A stretch of 14,576 nt of DNA from M3007 sp032115775 (GTDB taxonomy: Bacteria; Bacteroidota; Bacteroidia; Chitinophagales; Saprospiraceae). This document shows positions 1-5,796 of this stretch, piece after piece. The notes under the pieces are model-generated. The model did no database searches. It saw only the letters and a list, made by a program, of their open reading frames with translations, and had not been told where the DNA came from. Location of the stretch: NCBI GenBank assembly GCA_032115775.1, contig JAUMBL010000222.1, positions 1-14,576 of the forward strand. Direction: 5' to 3'. The stretch's first letter is position 1. Every line of letters begins with the position of its first letter. The position numbers and the translations under genes are program-made.

Positions 1-119
1 TTTCCGCCATACTTCGCAATTTTTTTTGACCGTAGCGCTGCTACGGCCTGCAAAAAATCGCTTCGTCTGGCAAAAAATGGATCCTTTTTTGTCTCAGGCG
101 CGACCGGCTAAGTAGTTAC
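1..119. repeat. MITE-like palindromic repeat, copy 1 (left part cut by window edge)
   Basis: This segment matches 14458-14576 base for base except at position 98 (G here, A in the other copy). It holds the central hairpin CCGTAGCGCTGCTACGG (30-46; 7 bp arms, 3 nt loop) and ends at 104-119 with the terminal repeat CCGGCTAAGTAGTTAC. By comparison with the complete copy, the first 43 bp lie outside the window. The flank just after the repeat is G followed by a T run and an A run (120-136). It contains no ORF. A non-autonomous transposon-derived element is an inference from the termini and the duplication. Confidence 0.85.
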
Positions 120-231
120 GATTTTTTTAAAAAAAACTTACAAAATCAAAGTTTTTCGTACTTTTCGCCCGAATTACTCCCTAGGGGGAGGTAGAAAACT
201 TTTAATCTGCCCTTTAATCTGATGCACCGAT

Positions 232-1023
232 ATGCGCATACAGTTTAGCCTCACCTGTCAGCGAGGCACGATTATTCCGATTAATTACCAGTCAGAGATA
301 TCTAATTGGGTACTCTCGGTGTTGTCCAACGCCGGGGCTGAATTGTCTGCCTGGGTGCAGCAACAAGGCTTTGATTTGCAGTCAAGGACTTTCAAGCTGT
401 TTACATTCAGTCCGCTCGCTATTTATCCCTACGAAATGGATCAGGTCAAGCAGGAATTTCGCCTGCTGGGCAATCAGGTAAAACTCAGTATTTCCCTGTA
501 TTTGGACTCCTCCTTCGAGCAGCAGATCGTCAATTTATTCCGACAGACGCCCCTGCCATTGGGAACGCTGGAGGGGCGCCCCGCGCAGTTCGAGGTCAAG
601 CACTGGCAAATTATGCCGCCGCCCCGATTCAACGAAACCCTGCAGTTCCGGTCGGTGTCGCCTATTTCCATCACGACGGTCGAGGAAGGTAAAATCGCCA
701 ATTTATTTATCCTACCGGACAGTGAATATTACGATATCAGCCTGTTTCACCACTTGGTGCGCCGATTCAAGGCGGCGAAGCAATTCAAATCGCTTGCCGC
801 GATGAAGCTGATTGATCCATCCTATCCCATGCACTACCGCCTGCTTGGACAGGCTAAATCCCGCCTGATTCATCTCAAACCGAATCCGGACGGCCTGACG
901 CAGTTGCGCGGATTCATTTACGATTTTGAGATTAGCATGCCGATTCCGCTGATGGAGTTTTGTTATTACGCAGGATTCGGCGAGTTTACGTATCTGGGAT
1001 TCGGATTCGTTGAGATAAAGTAA
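232..1023 (+). CDS. cas6: Cas6-family CRISPR RNA-binding protein, probably lacking catalytic residues
   Basis: A 263-residue Cas6/RAMP protein. Active Cas6 binds the CRISPR repeat hairpin and cuts pre-crRNA. The family pattern is clear: PINYQ near residues 16-20, FKLFTFSPL at 54-62, a VSPISIT strand at 142-148, and the C-terminal glycine-rich loop GFGEFTYLGFG at 248-258. Compared with the family layout (WIY...FLHxxGY...FKLFTFS), the catalytic Tyr position is Leu28 and the catalytic His position is Gln43 (WVQQQGF). No His occurs before residue 124, and Lys55 is kept. It may therefore be non-catalytic, like the Cas6nc proteins of archaea. ATG 232 is the only sensible start, because the ATG at 222 is out of frame and stops quickly. 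No array or other cas gene is visible. The left-hand repeat lies 112 bp upstream. Confidence 0.82.
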   Translation: MRIQFSLTCQRGTIIPINYQSEISNWVLSVLSNAGAELSAWVQQQGFDLQSRTFKLFTFSPLAIYPYEMDQVKQEFRLLGNQVKLSISLYLDSSFEQQIVNLFRQTPLPLGTLEGRPAQFEVKHWQIMPPPRFNETLQFRSVSPISITTVEEGKIANLFILPDSEYYDISLFHHLVRRFKAAKQFKSLAAMKLIDPSYPMHYRLLGQAKSRLIHLKPNPDGLTQLRGFIYDFEISMPIPLMEFCYYAGFGEFTYLGFGFVEIK

Positions 1024-1202
1024 GCGCCGGTATAGGATTTTTTTGCCGAGACCCAAGCGGTTTGTTTTTCCCTGTTTCTGCTCTTTTTTCAGATACGTAG
1101 CTTCAGTTATGCGCTTTCAAAAAGACGAAAATTGACAATTAACATCCCTGTTTTGCCTTCGACAGAAAATCCTGTACCTGCTCAAAAATGATTTAATAGG
1201 AA

Positions 1203-1661
1203 ATGCGTATTTTTCTTTTTTTCCGGTTGCTTGTAGCGGGCGCCCTGCTCGGATTGGTACAGGGATGCCAAAACGAAGATGAACAAATCCGGCAGATGCT
1301 CACCGGGCGCTGGGAATTGTCTCGCGCATTCCGGAATGATAAATCTACCGAGACTTTAAAAGGTACGTTTTTTGTTTTTTCCGCCACCGGCAAAATGGAA
1401 ACGAATTTACCGGTGGGCGCCGACGCCCCGGCGCCTTATAAAATTCGGAAAGATCGTATTATTGAGCAGCAATCACCCCGAAAGATAAAATACCTGATTA
1501 AGGAAATATCGGACACGGCACTTGTTTTAGGCTTAGAATTGCGCGGTATTCGCTTTGATATGTTCCTAAAGCGCGCAAAAAATCTTGGACGGGCGCCCGA
1601 GCCCCCCGCTCCGAATGATTCTTTGCAATCCGAACCCGACAGTTTGGCGCAAATGCAATAA
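1203..1661 (+). CDS. Small lipocalin-like lipoprotein
   Basis: A 152-residue protein. An N-terminal hydrophobic signal (residues 3-20) leads to a lipobox ending at Cys22 (LVQGC), so lipidation and membrane attachment are likely. After the Cys, residues 28-60 read like the first strands of a lipocalin-like domain (LTGRWELSR, then GTFFVFSATGKM), a pattern common in small Bacteroidota lipoproteins. The C-terminus from about residue 131 is rich in Pro, Ser, Glu and Asp and is probably disordered. It stands alone: the next gene is convergent, with 32 bp between the stop codons, and cas6 lies 179 bp upstream. The ligand is unknown. The lipoprotein call is firm; the lipocalin-like fold is moderate. 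Confidence 0.75.
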   Translation: MRIFLFFRLLVAGALLGLVQGCQNEDEQIRQMLTGRWELSRAFRNDKSTETLKGTFFVFSATGKMETNLPVGADAPAPYKIRKDRIIEQQSPRKIKYLIKEISDTALVLGLELRGIRFDMFLKRAKNLGRAPEPPAPNDSLQSEPDSLAQMQ

Positions 1662-1693
1662 AATCCTGCACACGCGCCGTTCGGCATGCTCTA

Positions 1694-2233
1694 TTATTGG
1701 CGCTGCAGGTATTCTTCCCAGCTGGTTTTCAGATAATGTCCCTCTGCGGCAAATCGCAGTTCCTTCAGGATGTCCGCCGGTTCTTTGTAACCGGGCGAAA
1801 TCATGATGCGCTCATACTTTTCATTGAGAAATACAAACGAAGGATAGCCCATACGGCCGTCCAGCAGCGCGACGGCCAGTTCGTGGGCGCCTCCCCGGCC
1901 TTGATTTTCCAGGAATTTGAACGTTTGGCCGTTAAATTGGATGCTGGCGCGTTGCTCCGCATTGAATTTTACCGGATAGAAATTTTCGGCAAGGTAGGCT
2001 GCCACCGCCGGGTCGCTGAACGTGGATTTGTCCATTTTTTTGCACCAGCCGCACCAGTCGGTATAAACGTCCACAAAAATCTTTTTGGGTTGTTTTTGGT
2101 TGAGCGCTGTCGCTTCTTCCCAGCTGTACCAAGTTAAGTCCGCTGTGGATGGCGTATTTTTAGGAGGCATGGCGAAAGCCAATATAGCACCTGCCGTCAG
2201 CGCGGCAGCGGCGAAAAAGAGCATTTTTTTCAT
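1694..2233 (-). CDS. Exported thioredoxin-fold protein with CGWC active site
   Basis: A thioredoxin-like protein of 179 residues from the chosen start. The redox motif WCGWCKKM (Cys61 and Cys64) follows the strand IFVDVYTD, and a cis-Pro region YPSFVF lies at about residues 130-135. The Trp-Cys-Gly-Trp-Cys-Lys form is typical of the thioredoxin_7/DUF255-like group of Bacteroidota. I chose the ATG at 2233 because it gives a clean signal sequence (MKKM followed by about 20 Ala/Leu/Phe-rich residues). An in-frame ATG at 2266 would add 11 residues in front of it. The product is probably periplasmic or anchored, acting in disulfide reduction or isomerisation. It lies 61 bp downstream of tsaD on the same strand, so co-transcription is possible. 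The substrate is unknown. Confidence 0.85.
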   Translation of the reverse strand: MKKMLFFAAAALTAGAILAFAMPPKNTPSTADLTWYSWEEATALNQKQPKKIFVDVYTDWCGWCKKMDKSTFSDPAVAAYLAENFYPVKFNAEQRASIQFNGQTFKFLENQGRGGAHELAVALLDGRMGYPSFVFLNEKYERIMISPGYKEPADILKELRFAAEGHYLKTSWEEYLQRQ

Positions 2234-2294
2234 ATCTTGCAGTAAAAATTGATTTAATCCCTGCAAAAATACCCGATTTTACGGACTTCCGCGG

Positions 2295-3296
2295 TTATTT
2301 TTCAGAGCGTGCGTACGGCTCGGCATCTTGTCCGGCAAACTGCCCTTTTTGATACTTAAACCACGCGGCCATACCGATCATCGCGGCATTGTCGGTGCAA
2401 TACTGGAAAGCCGGAATATAAGTTGTCCAGCCTGCTTTTTGCCCAGTTGTTTCCAGCGCGCGGCGGAGACCGGCGTTCGCGCTCACGCCCCCGGCGATTG
2501 CGATGTGCCGGATGCCGGTTTGCGCCGCGGCTTTTTGCAGTTTTTTGATCAAAATTTGGACGATGGTTTCCTGAATCGAGGCGCAGAGATCGGGAAGATT
2601 TTGTTGAATAAAATTCGGTTCTGCCGCCGTTTGGTTTCTCAAAAAATAAAGCACGGCGGTTTTAAAGCCGCTGAAACTGAAGTCCAAGCCGGCAATCGCG
2701 GGTTCGGGGAAGGCAAACCGGGGCGTTCCCTGGGCGGCGAGGCGATCAATCCAAGGCCCGGCCGGATATTCCAGCCCCAACATTTTGCCAGATTTGTCGA
2801 ACGCCTCGCCGGCGGCGTCATCCAGGGTTCGGCCGATAATTTCCATGTCCAAATAATCGCGGACGAGCGCAATTTGGGTGTGTCCGCCACTGACCGTCAG
2901 ACAGAGAAACGGCAGCGGGGGCCTGGGCGCTTCAATAAAATGCGCCAGTACGTGCGCTTGCATGTGATCCACTTCGATAAGCGGCGCGCTGAGGCTAAGC
3001 GCAAGCCCTTTGGCGAAGGACATACCCACCAGCAACGAACCCAGCAGGCCGGGGCCGCGCGTGAAGGCAACGGCGCTGATCGCGGCCGGTGTGATGCCGG
3101 CCTCTTGGAGCGCGCGATCTACCACGGGGATGATATGCGCCTGGTGCGCGCGGGAGGCTAATTCCGGTACGACCCCACCGTACAGTCGGTGCGCTTCCTG
3201 GTTGGCGACGCAATTCGACAGCACTTGGCCGTCGCGGATTACGGCAGCGGAGGTATCGTCACAGGAAGATTCAATTGCGAGGATTACTACGGACAT
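2295..3296 (-). CDS. tsaD: tRNA N6-threonylcarbamoyladenosine transferase TsaD
   Basis: A full-length TsaD/Kae1/Gcp protein of 333 residues. With TsaB and TsaE it transfers the threonylcarbamoyl group from TC-AMP to A37 of ANN-decoding tRNAs in the cytoplasm. Family signatures are intact: the N-terminal ASKHA strand with ESSCDDTS (9-16), the metal-binding histidines His111 and His115 in HMQAH, VSGGHTQ (135-141), LDDAAGEAFDK (158-168), GGVSANAGLR (269-278) and the C-terminal CTDNAAMIG (300-308). Transcription probably starts from the -7 motif at 3349-3356, in the region shared with the divergent bactofilin gene. The thioredoxin-fold gene follows downstream. Confidence 0.97.
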   Translation of the reverse strand: MSVVILAIESSCDDTSAAVIRDGQVLSNCVANQEAHRLYGGVVPELASRAHQAHIIPVVDRALQEAGITPAAISAVAFTRGPGLLGSLLVGMSFAKGLALSLSAPLIEVDHMQAHVLAHFIEAPRPPLPFLCLTVSGGHTQIALVRDYLDMEIIGRTLDDAAGEAFDKSGKMLGLEYPAGPWIDRLAAQGTPRFAFPEPAIAGLDFSFSGFKTAVLYFLRNQTAAEPNFIQQNLPDLCASIQETIVQILIKKLQKAAAQTGIRHIAIAGGVSANAGLRRALETTGQKAGWTTYIPAFQYCTDNAAMIGMAAWFKYQKGQFAGQDAEPYARSEK

Positions 3297-3302
3297 ATTT
3301 TG

Positions 3303-3321
3303 AAACGCACAATGCGCGTTT
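3303..3321 (-). promoter_or_regulatory. Short hairpin just upstream of the tsaD start codon
   Basis: AAACGC (3303-3308) and GCGTTT (3316-3321) form a 6 bp stem with a 7 nt loop in the tsaD leader, 6 nt before the ATG. It could influence translation initiation. A stem this short can arise by chance. Confidence 0.25.
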
Positions 3322-3336
3322 GAGACTAAAATAATC

Positions 3337-3344
3337 TATTTTTG
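3337..3344 (+). promoter_or_regulatory. Putative -7 promoter element for the bactofilin gene
   Basis: TATTTTTG matches TAnnTTTG and is followed by CGGG. The same 12-mer (TATTTTTGCGGG) occurs upstream of dnaN at 13220-13231. It lies 97 bp before the bactofilin ATG, implying a leader of roughly 90 nt. The -33 element is not clear. Confidence 0.45.
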
Positions 3345-3348
3345 CGGG

Positions 3349-3356
3349 CAAAATTA
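3349..3356 (-). promoter_or_regulatory. Putative -7 promoter element for tsaD
   Basis: Read on the minus strand this is TAATTTTG, an exact match to the Bacteroidota -7 consensus TAnnTTTG, 52 bp before the tsaD ATG. No convincing -33 TTG is present at the usual distance. It almost abuts the opposite-strand motif at 3337-3344. Confidence 0.5.
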
Positions 3357-3381
3357 CGCAAATAGCCGAAGTCGCATCTTT

Positions 3382-3412
3382 GGCACGATTATTTGTGCCT
3401 TTATTTTTATTA
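3382..3412 (+). terminator. Hairpin plus T-rich tract in the bactofilin leader
   Basis: GGCAC (3382-3386) pairs with GTGCC (3395-3399), extendable by one G-T pair around a 6 nt loop, and is followed at once by a T-rich run broken by two A (3400-3412). The shape is that of a weak intrinsic terminator on the plus strand. No plus-strand gene precedes it, so it would act in the leader of the bactofilin gene, between its putative promoter and start codon. The stem is short, so chance remains possible. Confidence 0.3.
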
Positions 3413-3441
3413 GTTCATCACAAAACCCGCATTTTAATTGT

Positions 3442-3849
3442 ATGTTTTCATCTTCTAAAGATAAAAAACCCGCCGGCGCTTCGTCGGCAACCGGTTTCCC
3501 TGGCGATAAAGACAGCGGTCAAACAACCGTCATCGCAAAAGGCACCCTCATTGAAGGAAAGTTTCAATGCGCTGAAAATGTGCGCCTGGACGGCGTGATA
3601 CACGGCGAAGTCCGGGTCGAAAAACGGCTGGTTATGGGCGATACCAGTTATGTTCAGGGGAATATCCACGCCAAAGAAGCGGCCGTGAAGGGCAAGGTGA
3701 AAGGCGATATTTTTATTCAGGACGCTTTACACCTGCTGGAAACGGCTGTGATTGAAGGTAATATTTCCGCCCGCACGATGATCGTGGAAGAAGGCGCCCG
3801 CTACAACGGCGCGTGTAAAATCGGCACAGGCGCCCCGGAAAAGAGTTGA
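3442..3849 (+). CDS. Bactofilin family cytoskeletal protein
   Basis: A 135-residue bactofilin (polymer-forming cytoskeletal protein, formerly DUF583). These proteins form nucleotide-free filaments built from a right-handed beta helix and commonly position cell-wall enzymes at membranes. A polar, probably disordered tail of about 28 residues precedes the core. From residue 29 the core shows the regular beta-helix rhythm with spaced hydrophobic and Gly positions: IAKGTLIEGKF, VRLDGVIHGEV, YVQGNIHA, AAVKGKVKGDI, AVIEGNISARTM. A short charged tail ends it. No peptidase gene is adjacent, although bactofilins often neighbour M23 peptidases. The downstream DUF3822 gene is 79 bp away on the same strand and has its own promoter-like motif. 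Confidence 0.92.
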   Translation: MFSSSKDKKPAGASSATGFPGDKDSGQTTVIAKGTLIEGKFQCAENVRLDGVIHGEVRVEKRLVMGDTSYVQGNIHAKEAAVKGKVKGDIFIQDALHLLETAVIEGNISARTMIVEEGARYNGACKIGTGAPEKS

Positions 3850-3880
3850 ATCCGATAAAAATCTTTCCAGTCGGATATTT
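3850..3880 (+). terminator. Possible weak terminator after the bactofilin gene
   Basis: ATCCGA (3850-3855) can pair with TCGGAT (3871-3876) around a 15 nt loop, followed by ATTTCTT. It starts right at the stop codon. The stem is short and the T tract poor. Confidence 0.2.
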
Positions 3881-3886
3881 CTTCCT

Positions 3887-3908
3887 TAATTTTGGCGCGT
3901 TCCGCCAA
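3887..3908 (+). promoter_or_regulatory. Putative -7 element with overlapping dyad upstream of DUF3822-rsmD
   Basis: TAATTTTG (3887-3894) matches the Bacteroidota -7 consensus and is the same 8-mer proposed for tsaD, 34 bp before the DUF3822 ATG. Overlapping its end is the dyad TTGGCG (3892-3897) and CGCCAA (3903-3908) with a 5 nt spacer, which would fall at the transcription start and could be an operator or a 5' mRNA hairpin. No T tract follows, so it is not a terminator. Confidence 0.4.
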
Positions 3909-3928
3909 TACAGGCTGGATATCTCAAT

Positions 3929-4798
3929 ATGAACCATCAAACCTTTTCGTGGTTGCATCCGGATTTTAATGCCCTCGGCGCCGGAAATTGCTCCTTTTAC
4001 GCAATTGCCGGCGTAGAAGTGCTCTCTTATTGTGTGTTGGGAAGGGATCGCACGCTTCGCGCCTTGCGCGCCTGGGATTTTTCCGGCGCCGGCAGCGAGA
4101 CGCAGCGCGCCCTATCTGCTATGCGGAGTTTGCTGGCAACGGACGATTTGTACACCCTGCCGTATGCCGAGCGCCGCTGTGCAATCAGCACGCCGCATAC
4201 CACGCTGGTTCCCGCTCGGTTTTACCAACCTAATGCGCTGCCCTCCTATTTTAGTTTACTGCTATCAGAAAATAGCGGGGAATTTGGCGCCACGCCCCTG
4301 CCCGCCGGCGATATCTGGGCGGTGTACCGCTTGGATCGCGAATTCAAAACATTGATCGAGCAGTTTTTTCAGGGCGCCGCTTTTTCGCACCTGCTCGCTG
4401 CGGAAATGTCTGCGTATTCGCAGGCTGCCGCTCCACATCGAACGGCCGTTTTTGTCACCGTGCACGGCTACAACCTGCAAATTGCCGTATCGGATCGCGG
4501 CCAACTCAGTTTTTACAATACCTTCCGGTTTGATAACCCCGGCGATTTTTTGTATTTCGTGCTGCTGGCTTACGAACAGTCGCGGCTAAAACCAGACGAA
4601 ATCCCGCTGTTTATTGGCGGAAACCTGCTGGAAAGCGGCGCAATTTACCGAAATTTGTATCGCTACATCCAGCATATCCATTTTTTCCAATTCACCGGCG
4701 GCGTGCACGTGGGTAAATCCGTTCCCTTGCCAAACTTGCACCTGTTTTTTGATCTTTTCGCCTTGGCGGCCGAGCCGTCTGCAAATCAATCAGTATAA
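3929..4798 (+). CDS. DUF3822 family protein
   Basis: A 289-residue protein recognised as DUF3822, a Bacteroidota family of unknown function that is commonly encoded directly upstream of rsmD, as here (4 bp gap). Visible family landmarks are an N-terminal strand block with SFYAIAG (22-28), the segment TLVPARFY (92-99), and a second-half block HGYNLQIAVSDRGQLSFYNTF split over residues 179-199. This is followed by a helix FLYFVLLAYEQ (207-217) and IPLFIGGNL (225-233). The duplicated strand-helix pattern with a terminal Gly-Gly recalls the actin/FtsA-like ATPase fold. That is my inference from the layout; no ATP-binding motif is certain. No signal peptide is seen, so it is probably cytoplasmic. 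Transcription with rsmD is very likely. Confidence 0.85.
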   Translation: MNHQTFSWLHPDFNALGAGNCSFYAIAGVEVLSYCVLGRDRTLRALRAWDFSGAGSETQRALSAMRSLLATDDLYTLPYAERRCAISTPHTTLVPARFYQPNALPSYFSLLLSENSGEFGATPLPAGDIWAVYRLDREFKTLIEQFFQGAAFSHLLAAEMSAYSQAAAPHRTAVFVTVHGYNLQIAVSDRGQLSFYNTFRFDNPGDFLYFVLLAYEQSRLKPDEIPLFIGGNLLESGAIYRNLYRYIQHIHFFQFTGGVHVGKSVPLPNLHLFFDLFALAAEPSANQSV

Positions 4799-4802
4799 AG
4801 CC

Positions 4803-5363
4803 ATGCGGATCATCGGCGGAAAATTTAAAGGGCGGCGTTTTAACCCGCCGGCGGATCATTGGCCTACGCGGCCTACCACCGATTATGCCAAAGAAGCCTT
4901 GTTTAATATACTGAATAATCTGCTGGATTTTGAAGACATCAAAGCGCTCGATTTGTTCGGCGGCACCGGCAGCCATTCCTACGAACTGATCTCGCGCGGC
5001 TGTACCGACGTGACCTATGTGGACAAGTTTCCACCCTGCGTTCAATTCGTGCGTAAAACAGCCGTCGGACTTGGAATCCAATCCGAACTGAAAATCGTTT
5101 CTATGGATGTTTTCCGGTTTATCCAGGGCGCGCGCGACCCGTACGACTATATCTTTGCCGGACCGCCATATACTTTACCGACGATTGACACAATCCCGGA
5201 TTTGATTTTTGCCCAAAACCTGCTGCTTCCGGGCGGTATTTTTGTGCTGGAACACAATCCGCACCACGATTTTTTATATCATCCGCAACTGACGGATGTC
5301 AGAAACTACGGAAAAACGATTTTCAGTTTTTTCCGGCAGTCTGACAGCGCATCGGTTGACTAG
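4803..5363 (+). CDS. rsmD: 16S rRNA (guanine966-N2)-methyltransferase RsmD-like, altered catalytic motif
   Basis: A 186-residue RsmD-family, SAM-dependent methyltransferase whose usual target is the exocyclic amine of G966 in 16S rRNA. The start at 4803 gives the canonical N-terminus MRIIGGKFKGRRF; the reading frame runs further upstream only by overlapping DUF3822. Other landmarks are RPTTDYAKEALFNIL (23-37), the SAM-binding loop LDLFGGTGS (49-57) and an acidic residue after the second strand (Asp74). Motif IV, normally DPPY or NPPY, reads Gly-Pro-Pro-Tyr here (residues 120-123, Gly codon GGA at 5160-5162). The Asp or Asn that positions the target amine is missing, and restoring Asp would need two base changes. 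Family membership is secure; activity is doubtful. Confidence 0.9.
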   Translation: MRIIGGKFKGRRFNPPADHWPTRPTTDYAKEALFNILNNLLDFEDIKALDLFGGTGSHSYELISRGCTDVTYVDKFPPCVQFVRKTAVGLGIQSELKIVSMDVFRFIQGARDPYDYIFAGPPYTLPTIDTIPDLIFAQNLLLPGGIFVLEHNPHHDFLYHPQLTDVRNYGKTIFSFFRQSDSASVD

Positions 5364-5397
5364 ATAGCATATTTTACATATTCAAATTTTCGACCTG

Positions 5398-5796
5398 ATG
5401 GCAGCACAATTGGATAAGGCAAAAAAAGTTGCCGGAACTTATTTTCGCCGCACTTTATGGATTCTTCTGGCGAGCCTGGTCTTATTTTGGGCCGGCTATT
5501 ACGCTTGGCGTACCTACACGTTGAGTGAAGGCACGCGCATCGGCGTGTTGTTCAAAATTTCGAAAAAGGGGGTTGTTTTTAAAACCTACGAAGGGCAGCT
5601 CCAATTGGGCGGCGCACAAATGATGACGGAGCAAAGCATCTGGGATTTCTCGGCAAAAAACGCCGGCGTTTATCAAAAAATGCAGGATTTTGAAGGGAAA
5701 ATGGTGAAATGCCACTACCGGGAGTTGGTGAACGCGTTTCCCTGGCAGGGCGACACGAATTACATCGTGTATGATGCAGAATTGATCAAGGAGTAA
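5398..5796 (+). CDS. Conserved single-pass membrane protein of unknown function
   Basis: A 132-residue protein with one transmembrane helix at about residues 20-37 (WILLASLVLFWAGYYAW) after a basic N-terminus, so the C-terminal domain probably faces the periplasm. After the membrane comes SEGTRIGVLFKISKKGVVFKTYEG, residues 43-66 in two adjoining blocks, a pattern I recall from a widespread Bacteroidota family. Its members are sometimes labelled 6-phosphogluconate dehydrogenase in databases. Nothing in the sequence supports that enzyme: it is far too short and has no nucleotide-binding fold. It lies 34 bp after rsmD and may belong to the same transcript. Its last 11 bp overlap the end of the convergent transporter gene. 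The function is unknown. Confidence 0.8.
   Translation: MAAQLDKAKKVAGTYFRRTLWILLASLVLFWAGYYAWRTYTLSEGTRIGVLFKISKKGVVFKTYEGQLQLGGAQMMTEQSIWDFSAKNAGVYQKMQDFEGKMVKCHYRELVNAFPWQGDTNYIVYDAELIKE

Noticed and set aside
120..231. CRISPR leader or array remnant between the repeat and cas6
   Set aside because: There is no repeat-spacer periodicity in these 112 bp; the only structure is A/T runs and a CCCTAGGGGGAGG purine-rich patch.
2328..3161. 277-codon open frame on the plus strand opposite tsaD
   Set aside because: A GC-driven shadow of tsaD; its translation is Arg/Gly-rich with no domain pattern.
4614..4802. Upstream extension of the rsmD frame
   Set aside because: It overlaps DUF3822 out of frame, and the canonical RsmD N-terminus begins at 4803.
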